From assembly GCF_000524195.1 (NCBI RefSeq), contig NW_020170411.1, positions 611,657 through 675,656 on the forward strand: a stretch of 64,000 bases of DNA. The letters are read 5' to 3'. The stretch is from Echinococcus granulosus. Taxonomy: Eukaryota; Platyhelminthes; Cestoda; Cyclophyllidea; Taeniidae. Below, one piece after another: positions 47,301 through 58,934 of this stretch. The notes below the pieces were generated by a model. It had not been told where the DNA came from. It made no database searches and saw only the letters and a list, made by a program, of their open reading frames with translations. Positions within the stretch are counted from its first letter, which is position 1, and the number at the start of each line of letters is the position of its first letter. The translations under genes and the position numbers were made by a program.

Positions 47301-50300
47301 TGCGGATGTCACCCCTACGGATCCACCCACCGCCAGTGCAACCCCAATGGACAGTGTTCCTGCCGATCATTCGCCATTGGGAAGAAGTGCGACCAGTGCG
47401 AGGTGAGCCGCAGTCCATTTTATGAACACGCAGAATAGACGAGGGTGCATCAACAAAATTTGGCATCGTACGCGGTAATTCATGCAACGTAAATAGCGAA
47501 ACTGAAGGTGTAATTTGAGGATAGTGATTAATTTAGACAGCATTTTCGTTGTGCTTAGCTTATTGTGGTTTTGGCTGAGTACATCGAATGAGAATTGATA
47601 ACAATAAAAGTCCTTTTAGATGAAAGTAGGAACGTTCTTTTTTGGCTTCCATTAACCATGATAGGGAACAAGATTTCATTGTGACCTCTCAAATAGGCCC
47701 CACGTCCTCATTGCACTTTCCAGACTCTGTGTAGTAATCAATCTTCAGCAACATCAAGTGACTTGAAACTCATTATAATCCTCTTCAAAACAGGTTTCAA
47801 GAAAATTTTAAGTAGTAAACTTATTTTTAACAAATGAAGGCTTACCCTTTCAACCAGTACTCTGAGATGTGGGCGTTAATATGTACTACCAGGTAATATA
47901 TTTCTCTCATGAATGAAACCAAATAATAAATTTCCTCCAGATTTCAGCCGCGAATATCACTGTCAGACTATTTACTAGTTCCGATTAGCAACACCTCCAT
48001 GCTTGTTCTTTGTACATAAAACTGATTTTAACGCCAACTTATTTTCTCAAGCCGTTTGTATTTGATTACACCATTTACTGATTCGGGGACGGAATGACAC
48101 TGGTCCTTATCCCCACGCCCATGGGGGTCGTCCTTCAAATATGCATCAAAAGATATTCCTCTTAATGCCACCATCAGCGATTGTTAATAAAACGTGTGAA
48201 GGTGCATTCGACGGCTTGGGTGAGGCTGCAAGAAGAGCACTGCACTGTCATTATTGCAAAAAAAACACCTTACTATAGTAAGAAGTACAATATTTTTCAC
48301 AGGAAAATCGCTACGACCTCAGCGCGGGCTGTCTGCCCTGTCCGCCTTGCTATGGCCTTGTGCAAAAACACGTCCACGAGCTGCAGAAGAAGCTATCGGA
48401 AGTATTTGGCAGCGGTGATGGTCCCGATCTTGATGACAGCGGCGACACTTCCAAACTCTACGAGCAAATGAAAAAGCTCAACAAAACCGTTCAAGAAGCC
48501 TACAATGCTGTTTTGCAGAACAGTCTTGGTAGGTTTCCAAATGTCAATACAAAGGCGAATATCACTTCCTCAAATGCTTGTTGCGATTAGAAAGAGAGGA
48601 TACAACTCCTCTATTTTTGTCTTTTATTTATTCAGTCAGTTCTGCTATCACAAATGCCGAACATCTGGAGGCTACGGCTGAAGAGCTCCTGAAACGTGCA
48701 TCAGACCTTACCAGGGAGTTGGAGGAATACGCAATGCATAAGGTTAGCTCAAGAGACCCCTTTGACTCCTCTTAATTAAGACTTCTGAAGCTAAAGTGCT
48801 TCCCCTCATGATATCTTCTTCCACTGTTAAAATATTCGTCTGGCTTAATAGGTCTAATGTTTTATTAAGTAGCACTACAATTGCTGTCTCTTTATCAAGG
48901 TTTTACCTTCCAATTTTCTTTTAACAACGCTTCAGCTCTATTTTTGTAAATCTTCGAATGATCCCACAGGTGGTACATTTTGGCACTACAACTTTAATGG
49001 AGGAGGTCCTCAACCTCTCTTCTTCGTCCACCCAATTCAGCAGCACGGATTTACTTCAAAACTCAAACCTCAAATTCAGGCTTGATTAATTTTGTTAGTA
49101 ATATCCCGGTAGTGGAAATACGGGTCGCTGGTCTCAACAGGACAATTTCTGAATCGTTATTTCTTAGGCTATCGATGTTTGAATGGATATACGTATTTTT
49201 ATTTCACTTTACTTTTTGAGATAGATTGAGATACATTTAAGACAACATTTTGGGAAGCTCAAAATACTGTCGTAGTAGTACTCAAAATCTTTGCAGAAGT
49301 TTCACAAATTTAACCTACTCTAATTATTCAGCATTCGTAGAATTGTTTGGAAAAAAAATTATTAGGTGGACTTTAATTGTGTAAGACGATACTCGCCAAA
49401 ATTCGGCGCGACTCAGTTTTCGCGAGGGATGCAATTCATTAACAGCCATTTGGCACATTCAGCCCTGTCTTACATTTGGTCGGTGTATGGGTTCGGGTGA
49501 ACATAATTTAATGGGTATTCCGAACTTCAACTTGTTGTTGTTGTTGCCGATGCTATTTATGCGGAGAGCGGCAGTCTCACCTCGTGACCAGTCCGGTCTC
49601 CCTACCTCAGTAAACGACAGGTCAACCCGTTTCCCATTCACACGTGATTTGCTTGTCAGCTCACGTAGGCTGACATATTGCTAATTGGATTGCAATTTTA
49701 CATCAGTAGTGGGTATATAGATAGATCGCCAAGCCCAAATGGGCATAGCAAGTGTTCGGTGTCAATCAAGCGCTCTTGATCGCCTGATTTGAGGATGCAT
49801 GTACGATTTTGGGGTAATGAGTTTGCTAGATAACTGGAGCAAAACAACTAACCTGCAAATCGCCAGCCCTCGACCCACTTACAACCCCTACTGGGCCAGC
49901 TACAGGTCGTGGGATGAATTGAGGGGAATGTGTTTATGTCAAAAATGATGTATGACAAATTCCTTGGAGGAGTCTTATTCTGGATCAACATCTCCTTGAC
50001 CTTCCATGGCAGATAATCCTGTTGACAACATAGCTTTTTCCCGCCCTCAGCAAGACAATGTTGGCGTGGATTGTTATTTTAAAATTGTAAAACAGTTCAC
50101 TTTCTTCAGTTTTTTTAATGAAATGAAGTAAATTTGCCCAACATATTTTAATGGAAACGGCAGTGACACCATCTTGCAGGTAGGTGGTGCTTGTTTTAAC
50201 TTGCTAAAAAATATTTAAAAAACCAGCAGCTACCTTACATAATTTTTTGCTTCGTTTGTCCGCACACTTTGCCAGAGATAAGGAAGTAGTGAGAATTTAG

Positions 50301-53300
50301 TCTTGCCTTTATGACCTTGAGATTAGCATAAAAGTTTCGAGAACGCATCAACAATCCGTCCATCCGACCAAGGCAACGCTTCCTTTAACCCATTGTCTTT
50401 CCATTAGCAGTGGCTAAACTGTACTTGCTTAAGTCCCCACTCTGCACAATTATGGAAATTCTATTGCCCTTTTGCTGTCATCATCGTCATCGCCATAAGA
50501 TGTTTAAATAGGGATGTTGGGGTAAGACTTCTTGCAAAACAAAAGTTTTCAAGCGGCAAAAGAGTGAAATACATTTCCCCGTGTTTCAGAAATGCATTTA
50601 AAGCATTCTTGGGTAAGCACAAACAGTGTGCAATTCGACCAGATCACACAGTGTACCTCAAAAAAATATTACACCTGAGATAGTCTCAGATTTTCATTAT
50701 AGAGGAACTTTGATGGCGAATCTGGTGGGCGAAAATTCATATTTTAAATGAACTACGAGGCATGAAAAGTGCCCTTGTCCATAACTGTACCACTGGTTTA
50801 ATGCCCAAAATGCGAAAAAATGTTGACATTTTTGTCCGTCAGGAAATTTGCGAGACAAGATCTAAGCCAATAAAACTTACACTCAGGGAACCTTCCGCTC
50901 ATGTCAAGTCGGCAATTTACAGTGTTGACTTGCGATTTTTAAGCATCAAGAATTTGAAGGTGACGGAAGTACATGACCATGCAAAGTGGTTACTTCAGTA
51001 CGGAACGGCTCATTATTCCAGGAATGGCTCCAATCTTAGTTTTACTATTTCACTTTCGACACCTTTTTGGTCAATCAAATCTGTTGGTAAAGCGCATCTA
51101 TTAGCAATGAATTTTAATGCAGTTCCGGATAATGTTTTATTTTTTCCTATTTTCAAAGGGACTATGAGCCTGACTTGAATGTTGTAATTTAGTCTATATG
51201 TTTACCTTTTAAGCCCTCTGGTACTAATGCAGGGTATTTTTTCGTCAGAAGCCAACTTTAGTTTGGATTTGAAAATGCTTAAATAGGATCATGACTGCAG
51301 TAGATTTGTTACTCAAAAATTACCTGCAGAGACAAGTGAAATTTGGAATACGATAATCCTCCTAATTACTGCACGGTTTGTACTGTTAGAAGATATGGAG
51401 AGATAATGGCTTAAGTGTGGCCACTTTTTCCACTTAAAGTAATTCAGTGGCATCAAACGGGTGTGGTTGTAATGTTGCATTTAATGAAAAATCTGCATCG
51501 CCAACAGCCCTCATGCATGCGTCCGGATCTACCGCAACGATTGGACTCGTTGAAACGCAATCTGGGCAAACTAGACGAGCGGATCAAAACAGTGGGTCAA
51601 CGAGAACTGGATAGTTTCGCTGAGAAAGTGGGTGCCTCCGTAAATAGAGACAGCACTCTGACCGAACAAGTGCACAATGCAACCGAAACTGTCAAACCGT
51701 GGGTTCTGTTTATAAATTCTCCCATAAAATCCCCTATTTCACTCAGATTTACCTTCAATTTCCTCTGTAATAGATGACCCCTTATTCACCAATTTTCCAT
51801 GATGCACTTTTTATCTTACCCCAAAGCAGACCGATTGTCATTTTTTAATTTCGACGGATTTCTATCACTTCTTTTTTTACAAATGAAGCGAATATAATTT
51901 ATACATCCCAAGGGAAAAAAGGTAACGCACGATCGAACAAGACCACCGGCTTTAAATGCTGTTCCTGACTATGGGTACACAAAAAATTTTACATCCATTA
52001 CCTTAAAAACTGCACGGTAATGAAGGTATTGATACGAAGTGAAATCCAACACAAGCTTCGTTATCAGCCATTAAATTTTACCTTGATATTATCGGAAATA
52101 AACTACTTGAATTTTCATGAATTACTAAATATGCATGCCTTCAAAACTACTTTCTGTCTGGTGCACGTTCAATGGGTTTGTTGTAAATTGCATTTCAGTC
52201 TCAAAGAAGAGGCTTCCAAACTGCGAAAGACAGTCCAAGATATTGACACAATCCTTCGTTTTATTGAATTCGATGCTGATAAACTGGGGCAAAGTACTCA
52301 CAAAGCTTTTGAACGACTCAATTCGGAACTTAGCAGGTGCACTTTTACCTTTGCCTTTTTACGTGTTTTTGGGATAGCTTTAAATGCTGGTACCTTCAGT
52401 GTAGTTAGTCAGAATAACATTTCAAACTAACTTGCAGTGATCTTGTTTGGTAACCCTTACCACTTTTTTGGTGGCTGCGACATTACGAAAGCTAAACTGT
52501 GAGGTGACATTGTCCCTTAGATTGAAGGAAGTTATGGCGGTCCAGAAGGGCTCTCTCAAAGGCAAGATTGACCACGTGCAGTTCCTAACTTTGGAGCAAC
52601 GTCAGCGATTGACAAAACTATTTGATACTTTGAAGAAGGTGCCAGACGTGAGTGCTGAGCAGTCCAGGTTGGAAGAAATCCTTGAGGACTGGACTGCATC
52701 TCTCAATAAGGTAAATCAATTTTCCCTACTATAATGCATGTTTTTCAATGAAGTTTGTGAGGATTTAGCATTCAAAATCTACTGATGATCCATGAATGCC
52801 TGTAAACGCTAAATTTTTTAAAGTTGTCAATTAAAAGGCCCGAATTTAGCAAATGTGATCGTTTAACTCCATTGAACCCCTTTTACAAAAGCTTAAAGCC
52901 TCAACTTCGTGCAAGGTGTGTGGCTTTAGGCTATCCACATAACCTTTCTGTCTCTCCATTGTTTACCGACTGTTGACGTTGTGGATGCTGGTACTGTCTG
53001 AGTGATAATTTATTATTTATCATTGTTTTTTGAAGAATAAATTACTTTTATTGACTTGCCCAGCGTCACTCCATGTCATCAGGAGGTAAACAAGGCAAGT
53101 GTTTTAAGTACTCCGTTATTTTAGCGACAAGTGGGGCGATGCTGTAGCTTTTGTGTAAACCTTTGTTGAGTGCCTATTGGCCGAACGATTATCGCTAAAA
53201 AGATGTTTTAATTCTTTTTTTTTAACCGGGGAATGCTTTTTCGGTTTAAAATTAGCATCTTAAATCCCATTTTCTTATTTTATGGCCATTTCAAGACAAT

Positions 53301-56300
53301 AGACTTAATAAGTTCCCAAATTTGATGGCTCCATGAGATAAACTGGCCACGCTTTAATCGGATCGTTGAATTTAATCTTCTGGATTGGTGATGATTTGTA
53401 CAGTTTGGCGAGTTTGGAAGCATATTTCTCACCAAATCGGTTCTGTATTTATCCTTTGAAAATGGGAAGACGATAACTCAGTCATTTAACGAAAATGAGC
53501 TGCAAATGAGTCCTCTGTTCCGACTGCGCATAAAAAATGCAAATATGAAAGTGTTGGATACACTTTGAACTAAGATCTTAGTTTACTGGCAGCCACTTGC
53601 CTCCTCTTACTCATAATCGCGATTCCTCACGATAGACGCAATTTACACTTTGAACTCAGCGCCATAGCAAATCAAGCCAAACCGTCCATTTCGAAACAAA
53701 TTCATAGGTGCTCTGATCGACTACTTGTTCAGCTTTGATGAGTGAGGCTACTTTGATGCAGTTTTTATTCTATGATATGCACTATTGGCATGGTTTGGGG
53801 TGTCGTAACAATCAGTCTAACTACCAAACTAGGAAAATCCAACAGTCAAAACAGCTACTGCTGACAGATGCGAAACCCCCATAAATTCTGCCTTGCTGGG
53901 GCATCTTACGGTGCTTGCATAAAGATATGACAGCAGACATAAAATGAAGTCAGGCCTTACTGATGCATGGTATATTTCACTTAGGAATAAAATAGGCAAT
54001 CTACAAGCAGTTCGATAAGACGCCATCAATTTTGCCATAGATTGGTTGATTATACAGTCAAATTTCATGGGATTCAGGGTGAAGCGCTAATGATGACCGA
54101 AGAAACATGATTTCCCTCCCATTATTTTATAGCCTTTCACAAGTAAAGTATCTAAGCAATGAACTTAAACGCTTAAGAAGCCCTTTACGTAGACTATCCA
54201 TCCCTCAAATCGACATAGCACAGTTTGGCATAGTTTGATTAATAGTTTTGCTGTCATTCCACGTAGCTATGGTTTTTTTTTTCGAAACGCTGTGGCTAAT
54301 TTATGTTTTGTGTCATTTGTTTCTATCTCGGGTACACTTCATCAAGCCTGTTAATCGCTGCGGCGACTAGGTCGGCGGTCATGATAACCTACCTGCAAAT
54401 CCATCAATGCCTTTTCATTCGCATTTATTTCTAATCTAGAGGTATTTCAAGTCGCCTTTTGACTTTCATTTCACCTCTTCATTCGTTAATCGCTTTTTCG
54501 CTTTGTTTCCACTCTTACCAGGATTAGAGAATTTACTCCAGACCCAAGTGATGTCATCTCGTAGGAAGTTGATATACTAGAGAGCTTCAAAAATACATTA
54601 GTAGATTATCAATGCAACAGCTTGATTTTTCTGGTGCTGGCAAAGCTCATAACATTTCTTCTGACAAAATCCAACACTTCTACATACACTTTATCAGAAA
54701 GCATCCAAAGTAAATTACCTTTCCTCGTGATCTCTGCCACTTATATGATTTGTTTTTAACCCCAAATTTAGTCTCGCGATTTGAAAATAATGCTTGAGAC
54801 TGAGACGAGCGTGATTGAGGATCACATTGAGAAAATGCGGCGAGGTCGGGATCGTCTGATAGCCGCCCTGGCCAGACAGACGCCGGTGGCAGAGGAAAAG
54901 GCACGAATTGTAGAGCGCCTCAAACACCTGCTCAATAAATCCGAAACAGCCGTTCAAACCGCCCGAAAGGCTGTGAGGGATGCTAAGCAGCAACTAGAGG
55001 ATCTCACAGGTACAATTATTCAAATGAATTGACTATGGTGGTTCCTGTACCCTCACTCAGTCAGTAATAAATGCTCCTGCTAGTCGAGATGCCATGGAAC
55101 CTAATCCATTATGGCGAATAAATAGTCAATTTTTTGTTATCTCAAATTCACCAGGAACCTTTTTCCACTGTCAATAGTTATCCTGTATCCAAAACTGGGC
55201 GATTACTGGCATTCGATTGTTCTAGATACTTCGATGAATTTTTTTATTAAGCCAACAGGGTTTGCAATTAGTTCAATTTCCCAAAGTAACAATGTTTTGG
55301 GTACTCTTACTGGTGGGGTAGTCATTATTTCTCACATTTATGTATTACATGAGGATGGAATGACCTTGTTAGAAACTCCTCTTGGCACAGGGTCTTTATT
55401 GAAATGATGAAATCAGTGATGCGTGCGATTGTTCATCGGTCTAAACATTGCACACCTTCAAGTGCCATTCCATGTAAGGTGTTTGCTTTTTTGACCTCAA
55501 CATACTGCAAGCTGCAAAACTTGCCACGTTAGCTTCTATTGCATGGGTGGGCCTTGTGCCTCTACGATCGACTACGCCAGTGTGCTCTTCGGTGTGTAGT
55601 GTGGTGTTGAAATTTACCTAGTGTTTAATGAAGCGCTAGACAGAGTGGTATCCCAACCCCACATTTTTAGACGAAAAAAACCAAATCCACCTAAGCAGTG
55701 CTACATTATTCATGTCTGTTACCATGGTTACATCAATGACGTAGCATAGCCGATTCGAGCGGCTTGCACATCTGTGCAGCCATGTAAACCAAATCCCATT
55801 TTCACCCACTTTCACTTTTTAACACAAAATATGCGTTCATTTGCATGCATCAATGAGGGGCAATAAACGTCTTGTACTCTTGCAGATTTCGATGCCTATG
55901 TCGGCCGCACCAAACAGGAGTTGGAGGCGATGAGTGTTATTGGCACGGAGATCAGCGAGGACCTCGAAAAAATCGACAGACAGATTCAAGGCATCCATGT
56001 TCAAGTTGATGATGCTCTCAATGCAGCTCAAGTCTTACAGACAACTGTAGCTTTTTACGACGACAAAATCAAGAATCTGAAGGATGATGTAAGGGATTTC
56101 GTCCTTTGTACCCGAAAGAGTCCTTACTACAAAATGTTTTTTAAGCCGTTTTTTAGTGCATTCCTTAAATCTACCCAGTACCTACCTGGTTTGCGCCACT
56201 GAAAGAAATGACACGTCATTTCTTAGCAAGTTTGTTTGCCGTGTTGCATTTGCTATACACATTTAACATCAAATGAAATATTTCCAGACACTAAATTGAG

Positions 56301-58768
56301 TCCCTCACTTAATGGAATACCTTCACTATCAGTAATATGCCACGAAAGCGGAAACATTACACTCTTATCATCAAAAGGTCGGCAATGCCTACCGATTCTT
56401 TCAGTTTTTGTTCGTTGATACTGCATTTCATTTAACAAACAGAGGTTGTTATCGCATATGGGCTCAGACGCCTTGTATGCTTAAGTGTAAATGGCGGGTG
56501 AAGGACGTCTCAGCGCGGTGGTACTTACGCCTCCAAAGACGTCGACACTGGAGGCTTGTTTGACCTCTCCGGCTATTAGGTGAATTAATTGGGTGCATGT
56601 GTTAATTCTCATCGTAAGGCTGTCAGTGCTGCTGGGTGGGCAGACGTATCCATGCTGCGACCTGGTTTCCGGAGTCGGTGGTTGTGGTTTTGTCTGGTCT
56701 ACCCTCGGCACAAAAGTAGGGAATGCATGCTACGCTTTCGTTTTGACCTTGTGACCACATCTCGTCGTCTGAAACATGTATTTTGATAATGAGCTGACCT
56801 GGGTTTTGGCTATACTTAAGTTGGTTTCCTCAAAATGCGCTTGTCACCTTTCGAGAACAAGCAGTCATGTCTCAAGTCGTAGAAATCACCCAAATACTGA
56901 CTGTGTTAGTATGTGACTATAAAAACATGGATAAAGTAAGAATTTGAGACCACATTTGTGTTTTACCTTGGAGAGTAATCACGGATTGTATCGGCAAGAG
57001 TATTCTAAATTTAGGCATAAAAGGCTCTTCCGAACACATCATGATGAAGTTCACCGGCAAATCAAACAGTTTTATGTAAGGACTAATGCGTGTATATGTG
57101 TGCCACTGCTAACAGAGCTACTTAATGCGGTCAAAGTCCACACAACTGACACCACTTGTCTCATTATCACGGAAAAAGCAGTGGTGGGTATTATTTTAGT
57201 GTTTGTGGCCTACTGCAGAAGTCGACATTCAACCACATAGATATTAGCATTTTGTACTACTCTCTAATTAGTCAGCCGGTCCGGGCTGGCGTTAGTTAAT
57301 TCGCATTGACTAACTTTGTAGCAAATGAGGGCATACTTTCAAATTTCCCAAATTGCCTCAATTCCGAACTTAGGCATAGCAGTCTTAATGAGTACCGTGT
57401 TAAGCTGATGCGGTGTTTCTCCCCTGTAGGTGGTGAAGCAGATTGAGGAGACAAATGCGCTCAGCAAGAAGCAGGAGGAGGAGGACGACCTATACAGCCA
57501 GGTGCAGTACGAGTTCAAGAGTAGTTCCGATGTGTTAGACGCGGTAAGGCCGCAGGCAGAAGTGGTGGTCGAACTCGGCAAAAGGGCCAGCAACGATGTT
57601 AGCCAACTGAGCAAGGACATTGATGCTCTGCTCAACAAAATGAAGGAGTTGAAAGACAAAATAAGTAATTTCGGACGCATTCTGCTTACTGAGGTGTTCA
57701 CTGACTATCTGCATCTCGTGTGGGCGAGTTCGCTTTTAATAGTCTGTCCAACACTTTTCAGATATTTCATAGCTCAATTCCGACTGGCAACATTGCAGTT
57801 TTTAGTGCTTAAGTTCGGTATGATATGCTATTGAATGTTAGAAGTGAAATGTGTTTGGGAAAGGATCATTTTGATTAGTCAGGCCATTTCTAGAAAATTA
57901 ACCACTTTCTGGGATTAATCTGGCTTCAAAAATGGCAGATTTTCTTCCTCAGACTTCAAGCGTCACTTTTCCGAAGAAAAAAGGTGTGTGCTGTCGCAAA
58001 GCTGTGACACATTCTCTCTGTGTAAAAGTGTTACCTTAGAGTAGATACGAGACACGTTGCTAGGTTGCCATCTACCACTCGTAAGAACCTCTAAAAGCAC
58101 TAAGTTGCCTTTCAGAACCGTAGCCACCTTATTTAATATTCATACTGAGAACTTTGAGTTAGGCGTTGTGTTCTCAATTAGTAGTCCAATTCTCGGTATA
58201 TGTTGTGTGAGAGTGGTTTGTATTTCTAAGATCAGCTGAAGCTATGAATGAATTCTAACCTAACAAATTAGTCATTAATTCACTTTGATTACAGAAAAGA
58301 CAAAACGGTGAATTATGAATTTGTAGACACCTCATTGAGCAAAATCATGCTCCAAAAAGTGACCTAGTTAAGTTATACTATTAAGTGATTTCAAGAGGAA
58401 TTTCAACAGTTGAAAATCCCCACCAATCGCTTTCAGCCAAAACAAGTCCGAACAATGGCTACGAGGGCGACGGTGCAGCTCGCTTCAAGGAGATAAAAGA
58501 GGAGGCAGAAAATATGAAGATAGCCGAGAGGATTGATCACCTGCGCAAGATAAACTTCTCCCGTGTAGCCGAATTAGAGTACATCCGAGACTACGAGCTG
58601 AAGGAGTTCGCTGCCAACACAAAGCACCTCAAGCGGCTGCTCGAGCTGCTGCCTATGCTGAACCACCAGAGGTGCTTCTACTCCGGAAAACACATTGAGG
58701 GCAGCCGTCGTAGGAAAAAGCGATCTACCGACAACTCCACAGCTTCCGGTGCTGCTTTTGGTGTCTAA
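33880..58768 (+). CDS. LAMC1: Laminin subunit gamma
   Basis: The gamma chain joins alpha and beta chains to form the laminin trimer that builds basement membranes outside the cell. Exons: 33880-34273, 37759-38060, 38265-38395, 38631-38815, 39354-39672, 39754-39861, 39933-40054, 40134-40229, 40377-40478, 40601-40783, 40902-41105, 43912-44029, 44505-44823, 47142-47402, 48303-48528, 48636-48742, 48970-49005 (tentative), 51508-51698, 52199-52336, 52521-52710, 54772-55009, 55886-56088, 57430-57664 and 58437-58768. Phases agree throughout, giving about 1,579 residues (human gamma-1 is 1,609). Domains: signal peptide (~1-19), LN domain (to ~275), LE repeats (~276-520), a short Cys-rich segment where the L4 domain normally sits (~521-590), LE repeats (~590-965) and a coiled coil to the end. 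Gamma rather than beta identity rests on GDEANAES...YYFAIRKFTVGGRC, on WWQSETM, and on the single Cys close to the C-terminus. Confidence 0.95.
34274..37758 (+). other. First laminin intron
   Basis: About 3.5 kb between GATCTGG|GTACGT and TCCCAAAG|GC, phase 1. No exon, gene or repeat was recognised inside. The frames at 36,101-36,304 and 36,926-37,195 look like noise. Confidence 0.5.
38631..40054 (+). other. Laminin gamma: N-terminal LE repeats
   Basis: Four exons encode EGF-like laminin repeats, from CMCNGHGNDC through CECNGNSEHC, CGCDPMGTLEG, CNCNAGGSLNN to CFCSGHSSEC. They have the eight-cysteine spacing of LE domains. The last repeat matches the one that immediately precedes L4 in other gamma chains. 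Confidence 0.9.
40134..40478 (+). other. Laminin gamma: Cys-rich segment in place of L4
   Basis: Two short exons (40134-40229 and 40377-40478) encode about 66 residues: an acidic helix-like run (EESELKALEEEKK) and then eight cysteines in pairs (SCPNGTIPCSVC, DIGCTQNY, ECLCRERPNDCPFCPSG). In other animals an L4 domain of nearly 200 residues lies here. Introns on both sides are short, so no hidden L4 exons fit. The function is unknown. Confidence 0.8.
41106..43911 (+). other. Laminin intron, 2.8 kb
   Basis: Phase-1 intron between ATGACAG|GTGAA and TGAATAG|GTGATCG. No exon of the family was found inside. The minus-strand frame at 41,935-42,363 has no recognisable homology. Confidence 0.5.
44824..47141 (+). 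other. Laminin intron, 2.3 kb, with a GC-rich island
   Basis: Phase-0 intron. Most of it is AT-rich, but 46,670-46,880 is unusually rich in CpG and C. It includes a C-tract (46,741-46,759) that forms three G-runs on the minus strand. No coding exon was recognised. Confidence 0.5.
47403..48302 (+). other. Laminin intron, 0.9 kb
   Basis: AT-rich intron between GCGAG|GTGAGC and TTCACAG|GAAAATC, phase 0. Nothing else was recognised. Confidence 0.5.
49006..51507 (+). other. Laminin intron, 2.5 kb
   Basis: Lies between the tentative 36-nt exon and the exon starting PSCMRPDLPQRL. Contains a GTT repeat near 49,530. The long frame at 50,762-51,178 lacks heptads and family similarity. Confidence 0.4.
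52711..54771 (+). other. Laminin intron, 2.1 kb
   Basis: Phase-0 intron, AT-rich, with no recognised feature. Confidence 0.45.
55010..55885 (+). other. Laminin intron, 0.9 kb
   Basis: Phase-1 intron with no recognised feature. Confidence 0.45.
56089..57429 (+). other. Laminin intron, 1.3 kb
   Basis: Phase-0 intron. A segment near 56,480-56,790 is richer in G and C and has longer open frames on both strands than its surroundings. It resembles nothing I know and may be an old mobile element. Confidence 0.4.
57665..58436 (+). other. Last laminin intron
   Basis: Phase-1 intron from AAAATAA|GTAATT to TTTCAG|CC, with no recognised feature. Confidence 0.45.
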
Positions 58769-58928
58769 GCTCTACGTCTGGGTTCGAGTTCGGTCTTTTT
58801 GCATCAATCTTGACACTTTATTTTTAATTCTGGACGTGATTATATCTACGTTTTGTGCTTTGATCTATGATTTTCAACTTCGCTAATGTATAAAGCCCTG
58901 AGGAATCCAGCTTTATGATCTGCTTTCT

Positions 58929-58934
58929 AATAAA
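58929..58934 (+). terminator. Poly(A) signal of the laminin gene
   Basis: Canonical AATAAA 161 bases past the laminin stop codon, in an AT-rich 3' UTR. Confidence 0.6.

Larger units (their letters stand above)
40601..47402 (+). other. Laminin gamma: second block of LE repeats
   Basis: Exons at 40601, 40902, 43912, 44505 and 47142 encode LE repeats from CQCPQGYTGPSCEQCVQGYR to CSCRSFAIGKKCDQCE. They include the stretch that in gamma-1 binds nidogen. Here that repeat region reads GDPVNGIPCHPCDCSNNTDL, and the nidogen-contact residues are not clearly kept. Exon 13 carries an insertion of about 25 residues (KKAEEGAPMEGSGETETTY) inside a repeat. Confidence 0.88.
48303..58768 (+). other. Laminin gamma: coiled-coil exons and C-terminus
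   Basis: Ten exons (ten or nine depending on 48970-49005) encode the last partial LE (AGCLPCPPC) and a long heptad-patterned helix rich in Glu, Lys, Leu and Gln that pairs with alpha and beta chains. Near the end are LLELLPMLNHQRCF, whose Cys matches the one that bonds to the beta chain, and KHIEG, whose Glu matches the C-terminal Glu of gamma-1 needed for integrin binding. After it come RRRKKR and 15 more residues, an unusual extension. Confidence 0.88.

Noticed and set aside
50762..51178. 138-residue frame within the laminin coiled-coil region
   Set aside because: No heptad pattern, no family similarity and no fitting splice phases, so it is intron sequence.
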